NCBI RefSeq assembly: GCF_000471905.2
Contig: NW_006500357.1
Span: 862,862-926,861, forward strand
From: Amborella trichopoda
Taxonomy: Eukaryota > Streptophyta > Magnoliopsida > Amborellales > Amborellaceae
Length of the DNA: 64,000 nt
Reading direction: 5' to 3'
In this document: positions 1-11,104 of the stretch, one piece after another
Layout: each line of letters starts with the position of its first letter
Position numbering within the stretch: the first letter of the stretch is position 1
Notes under the pieces: generated by a model
Seen by the model: only the letters and a program-made list of their open reading frames with translations
The model's database searches: none
Told to the model about the DNA's origin: nothing
Translations under genes and position numbers: made by a program

Positions 1-410
1 AGAACAGCTCCATGGAGACGAACTTTTTCTGATTAGCTGCTTTTCATGTAATTCTCTGATCTTTGTCTGTCTTTATATTAGATTTTTTAAGCCACTGTTA
101 TCAATATAAGTTCTTAAGCCACTGTTATCAATATAAGTTCTTAAGCCACTGTTATAAAAATAGGTTTTAAAAATAACTTCAAGAATAGATCTTGGGTGTA
201 ATGGTATCAGAGCCATCTAATACTTCACAATAGTGAACTGATAGGTCATACTCTTTTAAAAGGCAAAAGCTTAATAAAATTGCTCATTTGAGGTGGGTCC
301 GAAAGTTGAAACCGAGGTAATACTAGTCCATCGCCGAAAAAGGCCACGAGAGCCGCGAAAAGGCACCGTGACTTAAATCTATTGACCCGAGTATTCATCC
401 GTCACCCTAA
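1..410 (+). promoter_or_regulatory. Element A viral leader (type 1) with 27-bp tandem repeats
   Basis: This is untranslated leader of a type 1 copy, matched closely by 10780-11104 in arm B-plus. It holds about three tandem copies of a 27-bp unit containing AAGCCACTGTTATCAATATA (about 88-163), where the B-plus leader has about two. The primer-binding site follows at 202-214, and the movement-protein ATG is at 411. The virus promoter itself would lie left of the window. Confidence 0.75.
202..214 (+). promoter_or_regulatory. tRNA-Met primer-binding site, element A
   Basis: TGGTATCAGAGCC matches the initiator tRNA-Met complement used by Caulimoviridae to prime minus-strand DNA synthesis. It sits in the leader about 200 nt before the movement-protein ATG. 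The B-plus counterpart at 10893 has one mismatch, and the type 2 counterpart at 23747 is interrupted. Confidence 0.85.
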
Positions 411-3400
411 ATGGAAAATTTTATCAAGATATTGTCCAATAAAACAATATCATCATCTAATAGTACACTTAGAATAAAAAATAGTGAAGAAATCATTATT
501 GATAAAATAGAGAAACAAATACATAATTGGAACATACCCAAGGTTCCTATTACTGATATATATAAAAAAGGCACGTTTGAATTCAAAACTAGTTATGCTA
601 TTAAAACAGTTGAACAAAGGGTTGCTGTTAATAATGAACAAGAAAGCTTCCATTTACTGTCTGAGAAAATGTTACAAAAACATAAGGAAGAGAATATAAG
701 TATCTACATATAGGTCTAATCCAAATAGCAGTTAAGCCTTTAACTAGATTAGGGCTAAATAATTCTATATTATTATGTTTAAGAGATAGTAGGTATAATA
801 AATTCTCTGATTCACTCCTAGGAATAGTTGAGTCTAGCCTCTGTAATGGTCCTATATATTTTAATTGTTTTCCTAACTTTTATGTTTCTCTAACGGATCC
901 CAATATTTTAAAAGTTCTCACTCTAAATCTCAAAACACATGGATTTGATATGAACCCTGGATCCTAAAATATTGCCCTAATTTACAGAATATGTTATAAG
1001 GTGATGAACACCCTCAATCCTAATGTCCTCCAGATGGATACCAAAGGACAAACAGTATTCTTCCAGACAAATATCAAAAAATCAAATACTGTTGTTCCTA
1101 GAGCTATAACCTGGGCACAAATTACGTTGCCCGAAAACTGGTCTATAAATAATGAAAACCAGCAGTTTAGGACTCCAGGTAGCCATGAACCAGACCAAAT
1201 AATAGAATACCCTGATGGTAATATTGAAATACACTTTAGTGCCAATAGAAGAACTAGATTAAACTTCTCAGAAGGATCTAGTAGAACCACCAGTAGGATA
1301 CCCACTCCTGCTAGGCACTCTACCTCCTCAATACAAGATAGGCCAATAATAGAAGGACGAACTAGGACTGATAGTAATATCCATTTACCAGTTTACAGGA
1401 TAAATGAAGATCATCGAATTGGAAATGAACCGACCTTCGCGGATCTGGATTTTAGTGTTCTAATACTCCAGGAAGAAAAGAAATTCAAAATGGATAAAGA
1501 TTCCTTAAAAAATGATTACCTTGCAGAAGAAAATAAAAATATAAGAGACTGGTATCTATCAGAGTTTCCCCAAGAAATGTTGGATGCTCTGCATAAGAGA
1601 TATAATAAGTTTGTAAATAAGAATAAACAAAATATAGGATTTTTTATCTGGTTAAGGACTACCCTAGAAGAAAAGGACATTGTGGCTCCTAATATTGAAT
1701 TGAATGCTATTGAAAACCAATACCAAACCTTCTATACTGTTGAAGGCGAAGAAATGCAAAGTATACATCCGCCTGAAACAAACCTTCAAGTAAAAGGAAC
1801 TTTGAAAGAAAAACCCAATACAAAGCTACCCCGTATAAATTAATTCCAAAAGAAAACGAACACCATAGCCATAAAATAGATGTCATTCCTCATATATTTG
1901 AACAGAATAATTATACTAATCTATACGTTAAATCCATTGGTAAACAAACTACCAGAATTGAAAATATAGTTAGTAACGTTGAATCCATAAAAGAGGTGGG
2001 AGGACCAACAAAGGCATTCTTATTCAAACCTCCTCTAGAATTAAATAAAGGAAGGTTCAGCTTGGAAGGAATAAAGAAGAAAGAAGAAAATAAAGAGTTA
2101 GTCGATGAACTAATAAAAGAATTGTCCAAGCTCAATATAAAGGAAGATAAAATGGGGAAAGGTGTTATATTTGAATCTGAAGCTTTGGTATTACAAGAAA
2201 ACCTTGAAGATATACAAAATATGGAAAAAGCTTTTAAAGAAGACCATCTTGGCCAAAGCATAATTAGAATAGATTATGGAAGAAAATGGAGACCAACGGC
2301 CCAATCAAGAATGTACCATACTAGGCCAACCTTAGTGGACATACAGTTTGAGGAAGACCTAATCTCTAGTATTGTATCCTATTCAGGGAGAACTATAGTC
2401 AATTGGAATATCGACGGTATGTCTGACCATCAAATTTTAGATACAATGAAACATATGACCATGTATGCCACTGCTTGTAAAGTAGTAGGAAACCATGATC
2501 AGGAGGTGGCTAAGGCCATTATCTGTGGTTTCACAGGATGGTTAAGAGGATGGTGGGATTTTCACATGAGTAAAACCGCAAAACAACAAATATTAAATGC
2601 TACAAGACAGTGGACTATAAAAAATGAATATAATCAAGAAGTGACCCAAAGTGAAAGTGATGTCGTAAATACACTTATTTATACTATAACCCAACATTTT
2701 GTAGGCAGTACCTCTTTGTTAGATGCTAGCTCAGAAGACCTATTATTCAATATAAGATGTCCGACTTTATCTCACTATAAATGGTGTAAGGACGTCTTCT
2801 TTTCTCGCCTTCTATCAAGAGAAGATAGTAGTGCAGATCATTGGAAAGAGAAGTTTATAGCAGGCCTACCATACTTATTTGCAGAAAAGGTAAAGACTAG
2901 ATTAAAAAATAAAAAAGGTGGAATAATACCATATTCTCTTTCCACTCTAGGAGAACTCTCTACAGAAATCTGTGCTAAAGGACTTGCCCTGTATACCGAT
3001 CTGAAGCTTAAAATACAATTAAACAAACAAAGAATGACGGGCAAGAAAGAACTTGGTGATTTCTGTGAATTGTTCGGTTATAATACTATTCCACTATCTG
3101 ATAAAACTCATAAAAAGAAAAATAAAAATGGTGGAATAATACCATATTCTCTATCCACTCTAGGAGAACTCTATAAAGAAATCTGTGCTGAAGGACTTGC
3201 CCTATATACCGATCTGAAGCTTAAAAGACAATTAGACAAACAAAGAATGACGGGCAAGAAAGAACTTGGTGATTTCTGTGAATTGTTCGGTTAGAATACT
3301 ATTCCACTATCTAATAAAACTCATAAAAAGAAAAATAGATATAAAAAATATAAAACTGGTCAGAAAACTAGTAAATTTAGTAATAAAGAGAAATTTACCA

Positions 3401-4597
3401 AAACGTTTGCCCCAAAAAATAACTTTAAGAAATTAAAGGGCAGAAGGAAACTACCAGTATGCTATAATTGTGGAAAGGTAGGACATTATAAAAATAATTG
3501 TAAAGTACAAGAGAAAATTAATGCTCTGCAAATAGAAATTGAAGTAAAAAATCAGTTGTACCAAATTCTGCAATTAGATGGAACATCTGATATAAGCTCA
3601 TCAAGCTCTAATTCTGAGCCTCTACTTGCTTCTGTCAGACTCTTACTGAAGAAGATAATTTAATTATTGAAATAATAGATCAAATCACTGACCCAGAAGC
3701 AAAGAAAGAAGCCTTAACCCAATTTATTTAAATAGCAAAAATAAAAAGAAAACCTCCCACTCTTGTTAAAACTCAAGAAGACTATAGCCTAGCTGAAATC
3801 CTGAAAAGGATTAATAAGAAAGATAATATTCAAAAAGAGCCATCTGTTGCTGAGCTTAAGCATGAAGTAATAGAAGTAAAAAATGAATTAATAGTGCTTA
3901 AAAATAGAATAAGAGTCTTAGAATTAGCATGTAATATGCAAGATATTCCTGAAGAATCGGATGAAGTACTAGAATTTAATAGTATCATAAAAAGTTATAA
4001 AAACCCCCTATCTCCGATAATTGACACGCCAGAATCATCAAACTCAAAACAAGATATTATAAAGCCTGGTGACAACATAAATCTTCTTAATAAAATTATT
4101 ACACAAAAATGGTTTGTCTTGACAAGAATAGTTGTTGGGAATGAATATAGTTTTCAATCCTTAGCATTAATAGATTCAGGGGCTGACCTTAATTGCATAA
4201 ATGAAGGATTAGTACCAACAAAGTACTTTAGTAAGACAACATAAATATTAAATACTGCAGACGGTAGTAGACTGATAATAATTATAAGTTACCCAATGCT
4301 GCAATATGTAATAATGGTAATTGTCTAGAAATGCCTTTTATAATGGTCAAAGGTTTAAGCCAAGCAGTGATCCTTGGAACACCTTTTTTAAATTTATTAT
4401 ATCTAATAAAAATTGATAGTTCAGGAATTGAATCTAATTTTAATGGACATAATATTAAATTTGAATTTATTGATAAACTAAAAATAAAAGAAATAAATAG
4501 TGTCAAACAAACCCTAGAAAATAAAGAAAAATTCTTATACTATTTAAAAGAAGAAATAAGATAAAAACAAATAGATGAGAAACTTGCTCTTCCAGAA
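411..4597 (+). pseudogene. Element A ORF1 relic: MP-CP-protease, truncated before RT
   Basis: Type 1 viral polyprotein relic. The movement-protein N terminus is open at 411-713 and then shifts frame. The 30K-type core (GPIYFNCFPNF at about 850-885) ends at a TAA near 966. The next open stretches are 1001-1843 (MP C terminus plus an acidic linker) and 1996-3294 (coat protein, 432 aa). A zinc knuckle CYNCGKVGHYKNNC is encoded near 3460-3503. The protease active site LIDSGADLNC lies near 4168-4197 and is followed by a TAA at about 4242. The frame resumes at 4331-4564 and the virus sequence stops near 4597, before any RT motif, where an inverted viral leader begins. The coat region carries an in-frame internal duplication. 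It is not expected to make a working polyprotein. Confidence 0.85.
2917..3338 (+). repeat. In-frame tandem duplication inside element A coat protein
   Basis: A 213-nt segment (71 codons) starting at GGTGGAATAATACC occurs at 2917-3129 and again at 3130-3338. It encodes a block from GIIPYSLSTLGEL to GDFCELFG plus a lysine-rich tail, just upstream of the zinc knuckle. The copies differ at scattered sites, so the event is not an assembly echo. The second copy runs into a TAG after ELFG. Type 2 copies carry this block only once in ORF1. Confidence 0.88.
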
Positions 4598-5693
4598 AAT
4601 CTTAAGAACATATAATGGTAACAGTGGCTTAAGTAATTATATTGAAAAAAGTAGCTTAATAAATCTAATATAAAGACAGGCAACGATCAGAGATAATAGT
4701 AATGGAAGAGAAATATCAAGAACAATCCAATATATAAAAGTAACTGATCTAACTTTAATACTAACAATAAACTTTAATTGCATCGAAACAAACTATGATA
4801 TGAATATAAAAGAGTGCTTACATTCTACAAATACAAAGACTGGTGAAGGGCTTCCACTCCTCAGGACATTGACTCGGCAAGCTATCGAAATTACAATCAC
4901 ACATACAATCCTCATAATCACTCAAATTCGGTGTGGCTTTATGAACACCACCCGATATACAGGTTTCAAAACAGAAAATAAAAGAGATAGAGTAAGATCA
5001 GCAGAGTTACCAGAGTGAATAGTATTTTTGCCAGAGAGAGGGAGAAAGAAGAGAAGCAGTGCTCAGAGATATTCAGAGAGGACTTACAGAAGAATAGATG
5101 GTTTCAGAGAAGAGAGGTTACAAAAAGATTAAACAAGTAGAGCAGGAATGCCGTGAGAAGCTAACCAAACAGAGTAGGGGCGTTCTGAAATATGGAACAA
5201 TGAACAGACAAGAATGACCCATAGATAGAGGACATAAAACTTACAGGAGTTACGGCACGAAGGAAGATGAGTAACATGCAAAGGAAAAGCTTAGAGCAGA
5301 GCAGAGAAGAAGAGAAGAACAACCGAGAAGGAAAGAAGAGAAAAGAGCAGAGAAGAAGACAAGACTTAGGCACACTACGGATGCCTCCTTCCAAGGAATG
5401 ACACTCTTTTATAGATGTCAGCTCAATTATTAGAATGCCAGCTCAAAAGAGTGGCACAGTAGTTGGAGATGACCGAAATATGAGGCACAGTGGTTGGAGA
5501 TGACCAAAAGGTGAGGCACAATGGTTGGAGATGACAAAAAGGTGCCACTGTAGGACGGCGGCATCTGGGAACAGTAACCTTTATCGATGATTCTGAGAAG
5601 TGGCGGTAAGGCGGCATCTGGAACAGTAACTTCTGTCGGTTGAGTCTGACAGGTGGTAGTACGGCGGCATCTTGGAACAGTAATATTTTGGTA
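4598..5693 (-). promoter_or_regulatory. Arm B-minus promoter and leader, pointing left into element A
   Basis: Reverse complement of the B-plus promoter and leader. The TATA box reads TATAAAAG on the minus strand at 5406-5413. Upstream of it (higher coordinates, about 5440-5690) are the same triplicated motifs as in B-plus. The leader runs down to about 4598 and is cut before the primer-binding site, where it abuts element A. Transcripts from this promoter would be antisense to element A. Confidence 0.78.
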
Positions 5694-6905
5694 TTATGTG
5701 TCGGTAGAATACTAACTATGGACAGGTGGCAGATAAGTAGTATCTTTTGATGTTGACAGAGTAATGCAGCAGCTGGCGGCTTTTGGGCTTTTATTCGGGC
5801 TAACTGGCTTTCATGGAAAATCGATTTGTGGTTGTATAAGCACACAATCTTCTCCTTCAGGGGAAAGATCTTATTCATGTGTTGAAGTTGACATGGCTTC
5901 AGCTTCTTCTTCAAACATTTGTAGTAACTTTCTTTTTAATTCTTCTTTAGAAGCAGTTGGGTTTTGCTGGCTCATTTTATTTATGTATTCAGAAAAATGA
6001 TCTTCCTTTTTCTCTTGGACTGGAGTAGAAATCTTTCTTAATTTTATATTCTTAGGGTCTACAGCTTTATTCTCATATACGTCCCACCATTTAATATACA
6101 CTTGTTTTCCTAATTTAGGAATATATTCCCAATTTTGGGTATAATCATCAGTTATTGCATAGGTCCATTTCATTATCCACGGGATTTGGTAAAAGCCATG
6201 AAGTATAGATGCATATCAAGCTTGGGGTTTTTATTGTTGTATTTAGCAAACTTTTGTTGAGAAAGCAGTATTTTTTGTGGTAATATATCAGATCCAGATC
6301 CCCAAATCTGGAACCATATTTTGAACCAATTTGGAAGTTCAGAGACTACTGGAAGTTTTATCTGTATAAACCAGGTATGTGAATTAGTATTGTTTTGGAG
6401 ATAGAATACCCTGTTCTAAGCGTCTATGTACTCAGAATACCTGCAAGATTTGTTATTGAATTCTTGTGCTTTGAGCTTTCTGCTTCTTGTGGGGTCCATT
6501 TCCCATTCTTTATAGGAAATAATTTCCTTATTTGGAACTTAGAATAAGCAATGGTATTTGTATTCTTTTGACAAAAATGTATTAGGATTATAGAGCCGGT
6601 TTCAAGAAGAATAGTCTTATTATTATTGGAAGGGCTCATATGGTTTATTAAATATAGGTTGGCCAATTTAATTGGATCCATGTCCATATGTTCATCTTCT
6701 ATTACTGAATCTGATATGAATGTGGTCTCTATAAATATTGATTTTTCCGATGCTGGAGTTCTAGCTGGGCTAGAAGCTTGCCTCTCGTTATGAGGTGGTT
6801 AGGAGTAATAGGAGAGTGTATAAGAGGGCTTCCAGATGAGGATGAGACTATTTCTTTCCCTTTTCCCATATTTAAAGGGACTATCTCGTTTGTTTTACGC
6901 GTATT
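5694..6905 (-). pseudogene. Arm B-minus ORF2 relic (type 1)
   Basis: Counterpart of the second viral ORF, reading from about 6905 down to a stop near 5694. Recognisable blocks are NLYLINHMSPSNNNKT, a block equivalent to ETGSIxxxHFxxKNTxTIAYSKFQIRK, and MKWTYAITDDYTQNWEYIPKLG followed by KWWDVYE (about 6173-6080). Several frameshifts split it. A one-base loss near the RNase H end, relative to arm B-plus, puts the RNase H tail in the same frame as the start of ORF2 (7103-6729). Function is unknown for this family. Confidence 0.75.
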
Positions 6906-6956
6906 TGTATTTGTATGAATTATTAGACGACGGTCTCTGTTATTCCTGTCTCTGTC

Positions 6957-7743
6957 CCGCTGCAAAAATTCACGAGTGAGAAAATCAGGAAGGAAATTAG
7001 TGTTTCCTTTGATGTGTTCTACATCAAATTCAAAGGAAGAAATAATTGCTTGCCAACGCGCAAAGATTTGTTTGGTAACTAGATTTTTGACATCCTTGAG
7101 CAAAATATAATTGGGTGCTTTGCAATCAGTGCGAATGAGAAATTTTTTATTTAAAATATCACTCTAGAATTTAGAAACACAATGAACAATGGCTAATATT
7201 TCTTTTTTCACCGTGGAATAATTTTGCTGCGTTTTATTCCAGGCTTTAGAAGTATAGCGGACCAAATGTTCTGTTTTATCAAGTTGTTGCTTTAGGATTC
7301 CTCCTAATCCAATTTCGGAGGCATCACATTCTATTATTTTGAAAGCATTGGGATTGGAGAGTGAGAGACAAGGCAGCTCTTTGTCTTTATTTTTTGTTTT
7401 TTGGACTGCTGAGGTATGTTCCTCAGTCCATTTAGGTGGATTCTTTTTTAGTCTATCAAACAAGGGTTTAGCATCAATAGCCAAATTTTTATAACAAAAT
7501 GAAATATAAGTTAGGCATCCCAAAACCCTTTGTAATTCAGTTTTGTCTAAAATAATATCTGGAAATTTACTAGCAAATTCTATAGCTCTATCAATGGGAA
7601 TGATATTTCCTTGATATATATTGTGACCCAAGAATCTTACCTTGGTTTGGCACAGACTAATTTTCTTAGCAGATACTAGAAGACCTGCTGCTTTGATCGC
7701 ATTTATAAAGACGTTTATGTGTTTGATGTGTTGTTCAAAGCGT
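6957..7743 (-). pseudogene. Arm B-minus RT C terminus and RNase H relic
   Basis: Reads leftward from the palindrome centre. Its first virus-specific residues, EQHIKHINVF, follow the position where YIDD would be. LGHNIYQGNIIPIDRAIEF and the RNase H block IECDASEIGLGGILKQQLD follow. The frame is open to about 7164, where a TAG replaces a codon that is CAG in arm B-plus. The RNase H tail ends in LTREFLQ near 6957. It lacks the N-terminal half of RT and cannot be active. Confidence 0.85.
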
Positions 7744-8493
7744 TTTATAAATGCGATCAAAGCAGCATGTCTCCTAGTATCTGCTAAGAAAATTAGTCTG
7801 TGCCAAACTAAGATAAGATTCTTGGGTCACAATATATATCAAGGAAATATCATTCCCATTGATAAAGCTATAGAATTTGCTAGTAAATTTTCAGATATTA
7901 TTTTAGACAAAACTGTATTACAAAGGTTTTGGGATGCCTAAATTATATTTCAGATTTTTATAAAAATTTGGCTATTGATGCTAAACCCTTGTTTGATAGA
8001 CTAAAAAAGAATCCACCTAAATGGACTGAGGAACATGCCTCAGCAGTACGAAAAATAAAAAAAAAAGCCAAAGAGCTGCCTTGTCTCTCACTCTCCAATC
8101 TCAATGCTTTCAAAAGAATAGAATGTGATGCCTCCGAAATTGGATTAGGAGGAATCCTAAAGAACATTTGGTCCGCTATACTTCTAAAGCATGAATAAAA
8201 TGCAACAAAATTATTCCACAGTGAAAAAAGAAATATTAGCCATTGTTCATTGTGTTTCTAAATTCCAGAGTGATATTTTAAATAAAAAATTTGTCATTCG
8301 CACTGATTGCAAAGCAGCCAAAGATATTTTGCTCAAGGATGTCAAAAATCTAGTTTCCAAACAAATCTTTGTGCGTTGGCAAACAATTCTTTCTTCCTTT
8401 GAATTTGATGTAGAACACATCAAAGGAAACACTAATTTCCTTCCTGATTTTCTCACTCGTGAATTTTTGCAGGAGGGACAGAGACAGGAATAA
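7744..8493 (+). pseudogene. Arm B-plus RT C terminus and RNase H relic
   Basis: Mirror copy of the minus arm. It begins at AFIKTFM/INAIKAACLLVSAKK, continues with LGHNIYQGNIIPIDKAI and NYISDFYKNLAID, then the RNase H block IECDASEIGLGGIL, after which a small deletion shifts the frame (about 8160). It recovers at 8191 with VKKEILAIVHCVSKFQSDIL and RTDCKAAKDILLKDV. ORF1 ends after LTREFLQEGQRQE at the TAA at 8491-8493. Catalytic RT residues are absent because the copy starts downstream of YIDD. Confidence 0.85.
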
Positions 8494-9766
8494 CAGAGAC
8501 CGCCGTCTAATAATTTATACAAATAGAAATATGAGTAAAACAAACGAGATAGTCCCTTTAAATATGGGAAAAAGGGAAAGAAATAGTCCCATCTTCATCT
8601 GGAAGCCCTCTTATACACTCTCTTGTTACTCCTAACCACCTCATAACGAGGCAAGCTTCTAGCCCAGCTAGAACTCCAGCATCGAAAAAATTAATATTTA
8701 TAGAGACCACTTTCTTATCAGATTCAGTAATAGAAGATGAACATATGGACATGAATCCAGTTAATTTGGCCAACCTAGATTTAATAAACCATATGAGCCC
8801 TTCCAATAATAATAAGACCAGAGAATGGTATGAGGCCATTCTTGTTGAAACCGGCTCTATAACCTTAGTACATTTTTGTAAAAAGAATACAAATACCATT
8901 GCTTATTCTAAGTTCCAAATAAGGAAAATTATTTCCTATAAAGAATGGGGAATGGACCCCATAAGAAGCAGAAAGCTCAATGCAGCGGAATTCAATAACA
9001 AATATTACAGGTATTCTGAGTACATAGACGCTTGGAACAAGGTATTCTATCTCCAAAACAATACTAATTCCCATACCTGGTTTATACAGATAAAACTTCC
9101 AATAGTCTCTGAACTTCTAAATTGGTTCAAAATATGTTCCAGATTTGGGGATCTGGATCTGATATATTACCACAAAAAATACTGCTTTCTCAACAAAAGT
9201 TTGCTGAATACATCAATAAAAACCCCAAGCTTGATATGCATCTTTACTTCATGGCTTTTTACCAAATCCCGTGGATAATGAAATGGACATATGCAATAAC
9301 TTATGATTATACCCAAAATTGGGAATATATTCCTAAATTAGGAAAACAAGTTTATATTAAATGATGGGACGTATATGAGAATAAAGAAGTAGACCCTGAG
9401 ATATAAAATTAAAAAAGATTTCTACTCCAGTACAGGAGAAAAAGGAAGATCATATTTCTGAATACATAAATAAAATGAAGCAGCAAATCCCAACTGCTTC
9501 TAAAGAAGAATTAAAAAGAAAGTAACTACAAATGGTTGAAGAAGAAGCTAAAGCCATGTCAACTTCAACAAATGAAGAAGATCTTACCCCTGAAGGAGAA
9601 GATTGTGCACTTATACAACCACATATCGATTTTCCATGCAAGTCAGTTAGCCCGAAAATAAGCCCGAATAAAAGCCCAAAAGCCGCCAACTGCTGCATTA
9701 CTCTGTCAACATCAAAAGATACTACCTATCTGCCACCTGTCCATAGTTACTATTCTACCGACACAT
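8480..9766 (+). pseudogene. Arm B-plus ORF2 relic (type 1)
   Basis: Second viral ORF downstream of RNase H. The longest clean part is 8745-9278, starting MDMNPVNLANLDLINHMSPS. It contains EAILVETGSITLVHFCKK, NTIAYSKFQIRK and an EYIDAWNKVFYLQNN block. The MAFYQIPWIMKWTYAIT block follows from 9250 in a different frame, and the acidic C-terminal part occupies 9532-9766. TGA and TAA codons interrupt it near 9364 and 9523. The same conserved blocks appear in type 2 ORF2, so this is a genuine viral gene family. No enzyme motif is visible. Confidence 0.75.
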
Positions 9767-9777
9767 AATACCAAAAT

Positions 9778-10056
9778 ATTACTGTTCCAAGATGCCGCCG
9801 TACTACCACCTGTCAGACTCAACCGACAAAAGTTACTGTTCCAGATGCCGCCTTACCGCCACTTCTCAGAATCATCGATAAAGGTTACTGTTCCCAGATG
9901 CCGCCGTCCTACAGTGGCACCTTTTTGTCATCTCCAACCACTGTGCCTCACCTTTTGGTCATCTCCAACCACTGTGCCTCACCTTTCGGTCATCTCCAAC
10001 TACTGTGCCTCTCTTTTGAGCTGGCATTCTAATAATTGAGCTGACATCTATAAAAG
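9778..10056 (+). promoter_or_regulatory. Type 1 virus promoter with two sets of triplicated motifs and TATA box
   Basis: TATAAAAG at 10049-10056 is the likely core promoter. Upstream, a motif TTACTGTTCCAGATGCCGCC recurs three times with a spacing of about 54 nt (from about 9778, 9832 and 9885). A 31-nt unit containing TCATCTCCAACCACTGTGCC recurs three times at 9927, 9958 and 9989. The arrangement resembles duplicated enhancer units of plant pararetrovirus promoters; activity is inferred, not shown. Confidence 0.7.
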
Positions 10057-11104
10057 AGTGTCATTCCTTGGAAGGAGGCATCCGGAGTGTGCCTAAGTCT
10101 TCTCTTCTTCTCTGCTCTTATTCTCTTCTCTCCTTCTCGGCTGTTCTTCTCTTCTTCTCTGCTATGCTCTTAGCTTTTCCTTTACAAGTTACTCATCTTC
10201 CTTCGTGCCGTAACTCCTGTAAGTTTTTATGTCCTCTATCTCTGGGTCATTCTTGTCTGTTCATTGTTCTATAACTCAGAACGCCCCTACTCTGTTTGGT
10301 TAGCTTCTCAGAGCATTCCTGCTCTACCTGTTTAATCTTTTCGTAACCTCTCCTCTCTGAAACAATATGTTCTTCTGTAAGTCCTCTCTGAACATCTCTG
10401 AGCACTGCTTCTCTTCTTTCTCCCTCTCTCTGGCAAAAATACTATTCACTCTGGTAACTCTTCCGATCTTACTCTATCTCTTTTATTTTCTATTTTGAAA
10501 CCTGTATATCGGGTGATGTTCATAAAGCCACACCGAATTTGAGTGATTGTGAGGATTGTATGTGTGATTGTAATTTCGATAGCTTGCCGAGTCAGTGTCC
10601 TGAGGAGTGGAAGCTCTTCACCAGTCTTTGTATTTGTAGAATGTAAGTACTCTTTTATATTCATATGATAGTTTGTTTCAATGCAATTAAAGTTTATTGT
10701 TAGTATTAAAGTTAGATCAGTTACTTTTCTAAATTGGATTGTTCTTGATATTTCTCTTCCAATACTATTATCTCTGATCTTTGCCTGTCTTTATATTAGA
10801 TTTATTAAGCCACTGTTATCAATATAAGTTCTTAAGCCACTATTATCAATATAAGTTCTAAAAATAATTTCAAGAATAGATCTTGGGTGTAATGGTATCA
10901 AAGCCATCTAGTACTTCATAATAGTGAATTGAAGATAGGTCATACTGTTTTAAAAGGCAAAAGCTTAATAAAATTTCTCATTAGAGGTGGGTCCAAGAGT
11001 TGAAACCGAGGTACTAATAGTCCATCGCCGAAAAAGGCCAGGAGAGTCGCGAAAAGGCACCGTGACATAAATCTATTGACCCGTGTACTCATCCGTCACC
11101 CTAA
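10057..11104 (+). promoter_or_regulatory. Type 1 viral leader with degenerate primer-binding site
   Basis: About 1.05 kb between the TATA box and the movement-protein ATG. The first part is CT-rich (10085-10180). Copies of the 27-bp leader repeat lie at about 10805-10860, and the primer site at 10893-10905 reads TGGTATCAAAGCC, one change from element A. The last 200 nt are nearly identical to element A 202-410. Short upstream ATGs are present, as usual in these leaders. Confidence 0.75.

Larger units (their letters stand above)
4598..10860. repeat. Giant inverted repeat of pararetrovirus sequence (about 3.1-kb arms)
   Basis: The left arm (4598-7709) is the reverse complement of the right arm (7744 to about 10860), with scattered substitutions and small indels. 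Read outward from the centre, both arms run RT C terminus, RNase H, ORF2, promoter repeats, TATA box and leader. The spacer at 7710-7743 is only 34 nt. The innermost arms pair CTTTGATCGCATTTATAAA (7691-7709) with its complement at 7744-7762. Neither arm contains the YIDD catalytic motif; the turnaround lies just downstream of it. Confidence 0.92.

Noticed and set aside
88-163. Possible CRISPR-like array in the 27-bp leader repeats
   Set aside because: Repeats are directly adjacent with no spacers and lie in a plant virus leader.
4800-5018. 72-aa open frame at 4800-5018 (+) also present at 10446-10664 (-)
   Set aside because: It is antisense to the viral leader in both palindrome arms. Its conservation follows from the duplication and it has no domain.
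5423-5914. 163-aa minus-strand frame across the B-minus promoter repeats
   Set aside because: Overlaps the ORF2 tail and the repeated promoter motifs; the residue pattern follows the DNA repeats, and no homologous frame is needed.
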